Position numbers and translations under genes: made by a program. The notes under the pieces are model-generated. The model did not search any database. It saw nothing but the letters and a program-made list of their open reading frames with translations, and was not told the DNA's origin. Shown piece after piece: positions 52,566 through 60,787 of a stretch of DNA of 64,000 bases (positions within the stretch are counted from its first letter, which is position 1; the number at the start of each line of letters is the position of its first letter). This DNA comes from Nesterenkonia haasae. GTDB lineage: Bacteria; Actinomycetota; Actinomycetes; Actinomycetales; Micrococcaceae. The stretch lies in contig NZ_VFIE01000019.1 in NCBI RefSeq assembly GCF_010119385.1, positions 262,302-326,301 on the forward strand. The letters are read 5' to 3'.

Positions 52566-54728
52566 CTAACTGTGGGTGAGGATGACGAGCTGCTGGGTTG
52601 CTCGGGTCATCGCGACGTAGTGGTCGACAGCCTTTCCACCGCCGACGCTTAAGTCATCTGGTTCGACGAGGACAACGAAGTCGAATTCAAGACCTTTGAC
52701 GTCTTCGGGCATCATCGATCTTACCCTCGGCCTCGCTGCGAATGCGGGAGCTCCTATCACGCAGGCAATACCGTCTTCATGCCTGACGAGCCAGTCTTGT
52801 ATAACCTGATCTAAGTCGCTTGCGGAGCGTTGGGTTACCGGGATACCGGTGTTGCGGATGGATTCGGGGACGTTTGCGTCCGGCAGGATGCGGCGGATCA
52901 CTAGTCCGGCCTCTGCCATGATCTCTTTGGGTGTGCGGTAGTTGATGCTGAGAGTAGTTCGGGTGATGGTTTGGAGTCCGACCCGCTGAAGTCGCTCCTG
53001 CCAGGTCTCAGTAAATCCTTGCCTGGCTTGGGCACGGTCACCGACGATAGTGAGACTTCGGGAAGGGCATCGACGAAGGACCATATCCCACTCGGTATCG
53101 GTAAGTTCCTGTGCTTCATCAACAATGATGTGTCCGAACGGACCGGCAAGAATGTCCGGGTCTGTATGAGGCAGGGCAGCATCATCGACCAGAGGGCGCT
53201 GTAAATCGTCCTGACGCAGCATCGTCACCAGACCTTCTCCGTCATTACCGTCACGATCTGCAGAAATTAAGTCGTCGACGACTAAGGACATCTGTTCACG
53301 CTCCGCATTAATGGCCGCTTGGCGCCGACGTTCCTGCCGTGCGTGTTCAGGATCACCGATCCTCTGACGAGCTGCATCCAGGAGAGGCAGATCAGAGACG
53401 GTCCACGCCCGTGGTTCCTCACGTTGGAGCAGCTCCAATTCTTTGGGAGTGAGCCAAGGGGCGCACTTGCCAAGGTATTCCGGTGCGGACCATAAATCGG
53501 CGACCACGCTCGTAGGATCTAGAAGGGGCCATGCCGATACGATCCTCTGCTGGAGCTCCTCGTCCTGTGCTGCGTATTTGCGCAGCTGGGAAATCGACAA
53601 TTCGTCATACCCATCGATCTTGTCCGTCAGGATTTCCACAAGAGATTCCCACACTTGGGGGCGAGCTTGATTATGCGGTGTGCCAGGGTCAACGGCGTCA
53701 AACGCTTCGCGCCATTCTTCCGGGCCGATCCAGAGATCTGCCCAAGGGGTCTCAACGCTCATGCCTTGTGTAGGCGGCTGTTCGTGGAGAGTCACAGCTA
53801 CCTCGATGGCTTCCAAGAGGCGCCTGGAGGATTTGAGATGAGCCACTTCCGGATCAGGCTCATCTATGGCGGAGTTTCCCTCGACTAAGAAATCGCGGAG
53901 GGTGCAGATCTGTACGTTGTCCTCACCGAGGCTGGGCAGGACATCCTCCACATATGATCGGTACGCCTGGGTGGGGCCAATAAAAAGCAACCCTCCCCTA
54001 CCACTGGTTAGGCGGGGCTCCGAATAGATGAGGCGAGCGGCCCGGTGCAACGCCACCACGGTCTTTCCGGTGCCAGGACCGCCATCAACGACAAGTGCAC
54101 CAAGGGACCCAGCCCGAATGATAGCGTCCTGGTCGGCCTGGATCGTAGCGAGCACGTCCCGCATCTGCGGTGAGCGGCTGGCGCCCAAGCTGGCGATGAA
54201 CGCCGACTGATCATCGAGGGCGGCTCGCCCGTTCAGTTCTTCCGGGGCGAACACCTCGTCCCAGTAGTCGACGACCTGCCCATGGGCCCATCGGTAGCGG
54301 CGACGGCTGATCAAACCCATCGTAGTGGCATGTGTCGCCGCGAAGAATGGCTCAGCCGCTGGGGCGCGCCAATCGACGAGTAGCCGTCGTCCGTCCGAGT
54401 CAGTAAGGCCGCTCCGGCCAATGTAGATAGGTTCTGGATGATCAGTTCTAACGATCCGGCCCAGGCACAGGTCCATACCAAAGCGTTGCAGGACGTTGAG
54501 CTGTCTTGCGTATCGGTGGATTTCTGCGTCTCGCTGGACTCCCGCCTGACCCCTGCCGCCGGGCTCACGACGCAGTGTACTGAGACGGCCTGTGAGGTCA
54601 GTGATCTTCTGCCGGAGGCTGTCCGCAATCCTTGAGAGATGCTGATCGTCATGAGCGATCAGTTGGGGATCGGTCTTAACGGAAAGTCGGTCGGGGATGT
54701 TGAAGGGACTGGTCGCAGAAGGTCTCAT
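52566..54728 (-). CDS. helR: HelR/HelD-like RNA polymerase motor ATPase
   Basis: 720 residues of UvrD/Rep-like superfamily 1. The N-terminal antiparallel coiled coil (about residues 25-85) matches the HelD arm that enters the polymerase secondary channel. Walker A is VDGGPGTGKTVVALHRAARL, Walker B IIVDEAQELTDTEWDM, then SINYRTPKEI and the C-terminal VKGLEFDFVVLVEP and YVAMTRATQQLVIL motifs. HelD proteins recycle stalled RNA polymerase; the HelR branch displaces rifamycins and gives resistance. The RAE-like element on the same strand about 790 bp upstream favours HelR over housekeeping HelD. Confidence 0.85.
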   Translation of the reverse strand: MRPSATSPFNIPDRLSVKTDPQLIAHDDQHLSRIADSLRQKITDLTGRLSTLRREPGGRGQAGVQRDAEIHRYARQLNVLQRFGMDLCLGRIVRTDHPEPIYIGRSGLTDSDGRRLLVDWRAPAAEPFFAATHATTMGLISRRRYRWAHGQVVDYWDEVFAPEELNGRAALDDQSAFIASLGASRSPQMRDVLATIQADQDAIIRAGSLGALVVDGGPGTGKTVVALHRAARLIYSEPRLTSGRGGLLFIGPTQAYRSYVEDVLPSLGEDNVQICTLRDFLVEGNSAIDEPDPEVAHLKSSRRLLEAIEVAVTLHEQPPTQGMSVETPWADLWIGPEEWREAFDAVDPGTPHNQARPQVWESLVEILTDKIDGYDELSISQLRKYAAQDEELQQRIVSAWPLLDPTSVVADLWSAPEYLGKCAPWLTPKELELLQREEPRAWTVSDLPLLDAARQRIGDPEHARQERRRQAAINAEREQMSLVVDDLISADRDGNDGEGLVTMLRQDDLQRPLVDDAALPHTDPDILAGPFGHIIVDEAQELTDTEWDMVLRRCPSRSLTIVGDRAQARQGFTETWQERLQRVGLQTITRTTLSINYRTPKEIMAEAGLVIRRILPDANVPESIRNTGIPVTQRSASDLDQVIQDWLVRHEDGIACVIGAPAFAARPRVRSMMPEDVKGLEFDFVVLVEPDDLSVGGGKAVDHYVAMTRATQQLVILTHS

Positions 54729-54781
54729 GACGGTTCCGTTCTTGAGAGTCAGTTGGTACTGGTACTTGGGTGGGTATTCCG

Positions 54782-55411
54782 CTAGGGAAAGTTGAGCGTC
54801 GGGGTCACTGGGCAGCTGGCCTTAGTAAGGAGCAGGCAAGTTTCCGAGGGTTGATATCGCGACAACCGCAGCTGCCCCATCAGAACGACGGGTAGGCAGA
54901 GCTCGGCCAGCTGAGCGCGCCAGACGAAGACCGTTAGCAGTGCGATGCCGGCGCCGAGCGTTAGTAGCATCCCGGTCATGCGATTTTTTGGGGTCCGATG
55001 AGATCCCGAGGGCGAGCATCGCAGTCGCAGGTGGTAGTGACAGGACGCCGGGCTTATCGAGTCGTGGGTTGGGGACGGAAGGCAGCTGCGGAACGTTGCG
55101 CAGGGCCAGGGTGAGAACCCCGAGCGGGACCAGCACAACCGCCGCGCGCTATATCTCCTAATCACCCAATCCGTCGCGGGTATCGCCGTCGCCAGAGCAA
55201 GCTTGTTCGCAGTCACTAGCCACTGGATAACTGACAGTGAGGCGTCAGTGTCATGCAAGAACCGGGAAATCGCGATATGCATGATCTTCATGTCCATCCC
55301 GATCATGAGCTTGCCAGCGATCATTGTGAGTGCAATCGTCAGGGAGCTGCGTGGTAAACGAGGCACAGGTGCTCTCTCCAGAAGTGAGGAAGGGGCATGC
55401 AATGGCCACAT
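54782..55411 (-). pseudogene. DHA2 (EmrB/QacA) drug exporter remnant
   Basis: From ATG 55411 (GGAGA ribosome site) the reading gives a first DHA2 membrane helix and DASLSVIQWLVTANKLALATAIPATDWVIRRYSARR, the usual start of helices 1-2. The frame then breaks and a mid-protein segment appears in another frame (PLGVLTLALRNVPQL, RLDKPGVLSLP), followed by LLTLGAGIALLTVFVWRAQ. Much of the roughly 500-residue protein is missing. It lies directly behind an RAE-like promoter and ahead of helR. Confidence 0.8.
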
Positions 55412-55512
55412 TTTGGAGTCTCCTCGGGGCGGTGGGGTCTGCGCCGCGTATGGCAAAATCCCCTCGCCTTCCGCCCAATTGGTGTGTTTGACTCCCTGAT
55501 TCTGCCTGAGAT

Positions 55513-55560
55513 GGGGGGCCTTGCCACAAGACCCCCCATACGCTATAAATTAAGAGTGGC
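55513..55560 (-). promoter_or_regulatory. Second RAE-like element and promoter (MFS remnant / helR)
   Basis: On the minus strand GGGGGGTCTTG and CAAGGCCCCCC (25 bp, 55513-55537) form a near-perfect inverted repeat around TGG. Upstream are TATAGCG and GCCACTCT (55553-55560), as at rgt. It directs transcription into the MFS remnant and on toward helR. Confidence 0.8.
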
Positions 55561-56097
55561 CAAGAGTATGCCTTTGACAATTGAAATTTTGCTCTCTTCT
55601 TGCTCTTGACGTAGGTCCCTGAAGTAAGTCTTTCCCGCAAGCTCGACTCCATGTAGACCGGCATGGGCACGACCATTCGGCCGCGAGAAATTCAGGCCCG
55701 CCCCCAACGTCGGTGGTGTGGGAGTCCCGACGATCAGGAGTGCTGGTTCTTTAACCGCTTCTGTGCCGATACTCATCGCAGTCTGCCGCGCCGAGGTGGT
55801 GAGGCAGTGCTCGAAGATCGGCTGGCGCTGGCCGGCGTGCGTCACCATCCCAGCGATACTGTCAGGTACCAGAGTGGATCTAGGTGGCTGCCCGTATGAA
55901 GTCCTGCTTGTGACTGGCAAACACGCATCGGCTGCACACCCTCTTGGCCATTCCATTGGCGGATCAGCTCAAGGATGAGTGGCACTGCTGTCAGTCGCCT
56001 ACATTGCCACTCGCATCAGCGACGAGGACTCATGCATTATGCGCGTCACTTATGCCTGCGTCAGCCCTGTCCGGGAGAGAGCCATCTAAAAGCCAGC
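55561..56097. other. Intergenic region, probably eroded sequence
   Basis: About 540 bp between the RAE promoter and the TetR stop. Open readings on both strands reach 137 codons without a ribosome site or recognisable family. It is likely remnant DNA. Confidence 0.4.
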
Positions 56098-56706
56098 TCA
56101 CGAACTTTCTAGTGGGGTCATGATGGTCTGAAGCGCGGGCGCATAGGCGGCGACGACGTGGTCGACATCGGCACTGGCGAGGGGTTCGAGCTGCGCCACA
56201 TAGCGCATAACAGCGAGTCCGACGATCTGGCTCCCCACCAAGGTGGCTCGCAGCGGCGCGCCCTCGCCCTTCAGCCGGTCGGCGAACCGCACGATAATAA
56301 CGTCCTTCAAGAGATCAAACAACGGCGAGTCGTCCAGTCCGCCGCCCATCGCACTACGGACAACCGTGCTGAAGACCTCTCGTTGCGGATCCCACGATTC
56401 ACAGAAGGTTCGGATCAGCCGTGCGGCAAGACCCTCCAAGGAACCGTCAAGTACTTCATCGATTCTCCTGAGGGGGTCGAAGGGCAATTTCATGGTCGCG
56501 ATCAACAACCCGGCTTTGTCGCCGAAGTGGTGGTTGATGAGGCTCGCATCCACTCCAGCCTCGGCAGCGATTGAACGAACCGACGCCCCCCGGAACCCCC
56601 GCTCAGCGAACTGACGGCGAGCTGCGTCTACGATCGCTTGCCGGGTCTGTCCTGAATTGGCTCCAGGTGGTCGCCCGGGTCCACGTTCTCGATGTGCACC
56701 GCTCAC
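56098..56706 (-). CDS. TetR-family regulator
   Basis: 202 residues from GTG 56706, overlapping the broken permease stop by 4 bp (GTGA). HTH: RQAIVDAARRQFAERGFRGA, then SVRSIAAEAGVDASLINHHFGDKAGLLIATM. It forms the third gene of an ATPase-permease-TetR operon, unlike the divergent regulators of the other two exporter modules. Confidence 0.87.
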   Translation of the reverse strand: MSGAHRERGPGRPPGANSGQTRQAIVDAARRQFAERGFRGASVRSIAAEAGVDASLINHHFGDKAGLLIATMKLPFDPLRRIDEVLDGSLEGLAARLIRTFCESWDPQREVFSTVVRSAMGGGLDDSPLFDLLKDVIIVRFADRLKGEGAPLRATLVGSQIVGLAVMRYVAQLEPLASADVDHVVAAYAPALQTIMTPLESS

Positions 56707-57393
56707 GGTGTACGGCGCCTCAAAGTAAGAGCCGCAAGGCCAACAGAAGCGAGAGTGAAGGCAAGCACGATTGTCAGATCGAGGGTGAAGTCGCCGTTCC
56801 AACCGCTGACGTGGGTGACACGAGTGAACGCATCAGCCGTATAGCTCAGCGGCAGCACATCGGAAATCCACGTCAACACCTGAGCCATGCTGTCACGAGG
56901 CGTCAGCAATCCGCACAAAAGCATCTGGGGAATCACCACCAAAGGCATGAATTGGACAGCCTGGAACTCAGTACGCGCGAACGCCGAGGCCAGCAGGCCC
57001 AGACCCGTGCCGAGGAGGGCGTTTGCGACGGCAAACACCCCGAGTATCCAAGGGGTGTGGACATCCAAGTCAAGCATCAAAATCGCGACCGTCGACGTCA
57101 CCGTGGCCTGGACGAGGCCAGCCGCGCCGCAGCCGTGTGGTCAGAAGCCGTTCCAACGTCCCCGAGGTTCGCTCCCGCACCATCGTGACTGAGGTCAGCA
57201 AGAACATCAAGATGAAGGGAAACAGGCCAAGCATCTGCGGGCCGACCCGGGAGAAGACCTGCGGATCACCGTCGAAGACGTATCGGAACAACCACAATAA
57301 CAGCGAGGGCAATAAGAGAATGAGTGCCAGGCTCTGCCGGTCATGGAGGAGCTGGGCCGCTACACGGTGCGCAGTGGCAAGGGTTCGGGTCAT
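56703..57393 (-). pseudogene. ABC-2 exporter permease, frameshifted
   Basis: The N-terminal part (57393 down to about 57110) reads RTLATAHRVAAQLLHDRQSL, LLLWLFRYVFDGDPQVFSRV and RERTSGTLERLLTTRL. The C-terminal part continues in another frame (about 57115-56703) with VQATVTSTVAILML and the ABC-2 region LPLSYTADAFTRVTHV. Compared with the family, a short stretch after ERLLTT is missing together with the frame change, so the membrane protein is broken. Confidence 0.8.
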
Positions 57394-58108
57394 GCTGCGC
57401 TCCTTTCGGCTATGACCAAAAAAGCCTGTTCGAGATCGTCATGTCCGGTCTGCTTGCGGAGCTCTTCGGGTGTTGCGTCGGCGATCAGTTGACCTTCACG
57501 CATGAGCAGCACCCGCGCGCAGCGGGCGGCCTCATCCATGACGTGACTGGAAATTAAGAGAGTCTTCCCCGCTCTCGCAAGACCGGCGAACATCTCCCAG
57601 AGATCCCGGCGGAGCACCGGGTCGAGGCCTACCGTGGGCTCGTCGGGCAGATACAGGTCCGCCTCGGTCAGCAGAGCTGCCGCGAGAGAGACGCGGGTGC
57701 GCTGACCCCAGATAGGTATCCGGTCATATCGCCTTTCTGGTCCGTCAGGCCGACTTCGTCAAGCACCCGGGACACCGCGGAGGACGACGCCCCACCTAAG
57801 CGTGCGAAGTAGCGCAAATTCTGCGCGACCGTCAAATCCGAGTAAACCGAACTGACCTGGGTCACATACGCGACGCGATCGCGATTAGATGTGCTGCCCG
57901 CCTGCTGATCGAACACCGTCACGGAACCAGAGTTGATGATCTGGATTCCTGCGATTGCGCGGATCAGCGTTGTCTTACCGCAACCGCTGGGACCAAGAAG
58001 GCCGGTGATCGACCCAACCGGCACCGTGAGGTTCATTCCCGGTATTACCGTACGCCTCCCTCTAACGACGTGGAGGTCGGTGACCTTGATGACATCTTTA
58101 TTCAACAT
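57390..58108 (-). pseudogene. ABC exporter ATPase with a single-base frameshift
   Basis: From ATG 58108 (MLNKDVIKVTDLHVV) it reads Walker A LLGPSGCGKTTL, Q-loop region and GYLSG. The frame then shifts at a run of four G on the coding strand (57706-57709). One extra G would give LSGGQRTRVSLAAALL, then LYLPDEPTVGLDPVLRRDLW, and continue in frame to the stop at 57390. The gene is otherwise complete (about 240 codons). It could be a recent mutation, a phase-variable tract or a sequencing error. Confidence 0.82.
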
Positions 58109-58330
58109 TTGTTTAATATACAGTGGCGAGGCGTCCTTCTCAACTCCGAAAATACGGCGCCTTGTGCGAATGTATGGGCAAATGGCGACATTCGGGAGTT
58201 GGTTTGAGAAACAGAGAACAGGGTCATCCGGCGCGGTCTCAATTCGTTCGCTCGCGACCGCGGGTCCGTGACACTCCAGCTCTATGGCGGTGATGCTGAC
58301 CGCGTGAGAGAGCATCACCACGCTTTTCCC
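58109..58330. other. Intergenic region
   Basis: Nothing recognised apart from the approach to the flp leader repeat. Confidence 0.35.
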
Positions 58331-58334
58331 CACG

Positions 58335-58534
58335 GCTCGTGTCGCTGGGCCGACACTCCGAAGGTTCCACAGATGCACCGTTCGAGCCTGTATCCGGACA
58401 GCTCTTCGAACACCGTGGAGGCAGCCGCTTCTGATCGGTATGCGGCAATGTCTAGGAAAGGAGAACACCATGAGCACCGGGCACACGCCGCGCTCCTTAG
58501 CCACACTTCATCAGGAGGAGGACGGGCTGGCGAC
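58335..58534 (+). repeat. Right copy of the flp-leader direct repeat
   Basis: Matches 40490-40679 in the same orientation: shared GCCGACACTCCG, TTCGAG, GGAGAAC and the first 65 bp of the pilin gene (59 of 65 identical). It is joined here to the intact pilin gene, so this is the original copy. Confidence 0.85.
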
Positions 58535-58661
58535 AGCCGAATACGGCATCGTCATGTTGGCCGCAGTTGCCTTCGCTGGTCTGCTTACCGCCATCCTCAC
58601 CTCGGAAACTGTCCGTGGTTGGCTAGAGGCGCTGGTGCAACAGGCGCTTACTGCCGGGTGA
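58470..58661 (+). CDS. Flp-type small pilin (DUF4244)
   Basis: 63 residues. A charged N-terminus ending QEEDGLATAEYGIVML resembles the Flp prepilin processing site, with conserved glutamate and tyrosine of the E-Y type motif. One membrane helix follows (AAVAFAGLLTAIL). It is the probable structural subunit of the tad-like secretion/pilus apparatus. Ribosome site GGAGAAC. First gene of flp-tadE-tadF. Confidence 0.88.
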   Translation: MSTGHTPRSLATLHQEEDGLATAEYGIVMLAAVAFAGLLTAILTSETVRGWLEALVQQALTAG

Positions 58662-58676
58662 GACTGGTCGCCGGCG

Positions 58677-59066
58677 ATGACACCACAAAACAATCGATCC
58701 GCTCCGCAGTCGGAGCGAGGCTCAGTCACCGCTGAATTTGCTCTGGTGATTCCTGGAGTGGTGATCGTGCTGCTGTTGGTGGTCTCGTTGGCGATGCAGG
58801 GTGCGGCGCGGATTGCTCTAGAGGATGGAGCTCGTGCCGCAGCCCGGGAGTTGGCCCGCGGAGAGCCCGCTGCCGTTGCTGAGAAGGTAGCCCGGGACAC
58901 CGCCGGTGATGAGGTGACGGTCTCCGTCACTTCCGTCGGCACGTACACCCATGTGGTGCTCACGCAACCGGTGCGGGTGCTGGGGATGATTGAGCTCAAT
59001 TCCGAACAGGAGGCTGAAGCCTACGCCCGCACTGAACACCTCACAGACTTAGGCGGGGTGCCGTGA
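58677..59066 (+). CDS. TadE-like pseudopilin
   Basis: 129 residues. After a short cytoplasmic start, RGSVTAEFALVIPGVVIVLLLVV is the TadE membrane segment with the T-A-E-F processing-like motif. The rest is extracytoplasmic. The stop overlaps the next start (GTGA). Confidence 0.88.
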   Translation: MTPQNNRSAPQSERGSVTAEFALVIPGVVIVLLLVVSLAMQGAARIALEDGARAAARELARGEPAAVAEKVARDTAGDEVTVSVTSVGTYTHVVLTQPVRVLGMIELNSEQEAEAYARTEHLTDLGGVP

Positions 59067-59650
59067 GCTTCGCGGCGGCCCGGGAGGAGCGTGGTTCGGG
59101 CACAGTGCTCGCGCTGGGGATCATTACCGTGCTCATGATTCTGCTCGCCCTCATCTCCCTCCTCGGAGCAGCTGCAGTAGCCAAGACCCAGGCGGTACGC
59201 GCCGCTGATCTGGCGGCTTTGGCTGCTGCGGACACAGCGCGGGGCCTCAGCTCCGGCGATCCCTGTACAGTCGCTGAGCGGGTGGTCGCCCGGAACGGGG
59301 CAGTGCTGGCGGAATGTGTGGTGGGCGGAGAGTTTCCTACCGAGGTGACCGTGTCAGTGACCCGCGGCTTTGACCCACCTGTGCTCTCTGCCGTGCTTCC
59401 CCTGCGGAACTTGCCGGCGACCGGCGCATCGCGGGCTGGGCCGCCGGAAGGCTTGCCCTCGTCAGAGGCTCCGGATCAGAAGCCCAGTGCTTCAGGGAGC
59501 ATACTCACGACCACCGGAACCACTCCCACCAGGATGAACGCAGGAAGGAAACAGGCGCCGAGGGGAAGCATCATCTTCACCCCAAGTTTTTCAGCGGCGG
59601 CCTCTGCTGCATGCCGGAGCTCGGCGCGTGCTCTGCCTGCAGCTGCCTGA
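59063..59650 (+). CDS. TadF-like protein (Rv3654c-type secretion-neighbourhood protein)
   Basis: 195 residues from GTG 59063. The N-terminal membrane segment ERGSGTVLALGIITVLMILL is followed by the conserved VRAADLAALAAADTARGLSSGDPC and AERVVARNGAVLAEC. Related proteins end near residue 120-130. Here the frame continues about 60 residues past RAGPPEG and overlaps the convergent tadC gene by 175 bp, so the tail may be non-native. Confidence 0.78.
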   Translation: MSFAAAREERGSGTVLALGIITVLMILLALISLLGAAAVAKTQAVRAADLAALAAADTARGLSSGDPCTVAERVVARNGAVLAECVVGGEFPTEVTVSVTRGFDPPVLSAVLPLRNLPATGASRAGPPEGLPSSEAPDQKPSASGSILTTTGTTPTRMNAGRKQAPRGSIIFTPSFSAAASAACRSSARALPAAA

Positions 59651-60057
59651 AACATCCGAGCACTGGGCGCGCCTGTGGAGTAGGCGAAGCTCATGTGATC
59701 GCAGAAGGCCCGCAGTTGGGGATACTCAGCAACCAGCTCAGCCGCATGCTCCCAAGTGGCCCCTGCGGCGAGCGCCCGATGTACTCCAGCCAGTGGTTCG
59801 GCTCCTGGAACTGTGGCGGCCAACCGGGCCAGCGCCGCCTCGATCCCCACCCCAGCAGTGAGCAGCGCCGCGGTGAGATCAAGAAGAAGAGCAGCATCGG
59901 CGCTCTCATCAACCCCGGCAGCACGACGACGCCGCGCACCGACTTTGCGCCGCAGCAGCGATGTGAACGTCGCAGCCCCCCGGGCCTTCGGTGGCAGCAG
60001 AACCAACGCCGCAGTTCCTGCTGCGAATGCCGAAAGGACCGTCAAGAGATCAGCCAC
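59476..60057 (-). CDS. tadC: TadC-like type II secretion F-domain membrane protein
   Basis: 193 residues. T2SSF-domain features are LLDLTAALLTAGVGIEAALARLA and the final helix pair FLPAFILVGVVPVVVSML. Shorter than proteobacterial TadC, as is usual in actinobacteria. Overlaps tadB by 8 bp. Confidence 0.87.
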   Translation of the reverse strand: MADLLTVLSAFAAGTAALVLLPPKARGAATFTSLLRRKVGARRRRAAGVDESADAALLLDLTAALLTAGVGIEAALARLAATVPGAEPLAGVHRALAAGATWEHAAELVAEYPQLRAFCDHMSFAYSTGAPSARMFQAAAGRARAELRHAAEAAAEKLGVKMMLPLGACFLPAFILVGVVPVVVSMLPEALGF

Positions 60058-60787
60058 GTTGTGTCACCCCGCTGATCATCCGACGGCTCCAGAGCCGGCC
60101 AGTGACTAGAAAGGCAAGGCCGGCGGACAGGCAGGCTATTCCTATGCTGCTGCCCAGAATTGTGGTCAGCGGTTCCGCTCCCATGAGCTGGCCCAGGGCC
60201 AACCCGCCCAGGGGTAGCAGGCTCAGAATCATCTGGGTGAGTTTCGGGCCGGCAGTTGCAGTGTTCACAGCTGCGGCGAGTTCAGCAGATTCATCTACGG
60301 AGTCGGCCAGCTGCTCGACCAGCGATGACAGTGGGGCACCGGTCTGTTCGGAAAGAGCGGTCACAGCTACCAGCCGGTTAAGCAGCCGGGTCAGTTCTGG
60401 GTCTGCTTCTGAGTTCATAGCCACATAGCGGCGGATCCCTTCAGCCGTGCCGGAACCGGAAGCTTCCGAAGCAGCGATATGCGTACTGACGTGGACCAGT
60501 GGGTGATCGGGGTCTCGACTCCGCCACGTCCGGCGGAGATCTGCCCAGGCTTGCCCTTCACCCCGGCCGGAGACTAGCAATGCGGAGAACTGCCGCAGCA
60601 GTTCTGCCACATCCTTGCGCATCTGACCCGGTTTCCGTCTCACCCGGTGGGTTAGTTGTTGGGAGAGATTCCGAAGCCCGGGGGCCGCCCAGAAGGAGAC
60701 GGGGCGAGTTCTGGTGCGGGAAGGAGCTGCCACGAGTGCCGCGGCTGCTGCACAACCTGCAGCTGTGATGATCAGTAACAGGTTCAT
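60050..60787 (-). CDS. tadB: TadB-like type II secretion F-domain membrane protein
   Basis: 245 residues from ATG 60787, overlapping the tadA stop by 4 bp. F-domain segment LLRQFSALLVSGRGEGQAWADL, then VTALSEQTGAPLSSLVEQLADSV, and C-terminal helices. Platform protein of the Tad system. Confidence 0.87.
   Translation of the reverse strand: MNLLLIITAAGCAAAAALVAAPSRTRTRPVSFWAAPGLRNLSQQLTHRVRRKPGQMRKDVAELLRQFSALLVSGRGEGQAWADLRRTWRSRDPDHPLVHVSTHIAASEASGSGTAEGIRRYVAMNSEADPELTRLLNRLVAVTALSEQTGAPLSSLVEQLADSVDESAELAAAVNTATAGPKLTQMILSLLPLGGLALGQLMGAEPLTTILGSSIGIACLSAGLAFLVTGRLWSRRMISGVTQRG

Noticed and set aside
57668-58504. Long upstream extension of the ABC ATPase
   Set aside because: Family similarity begins at MLNKDVIKV (58108); the extension crosses the flp leader repeat.
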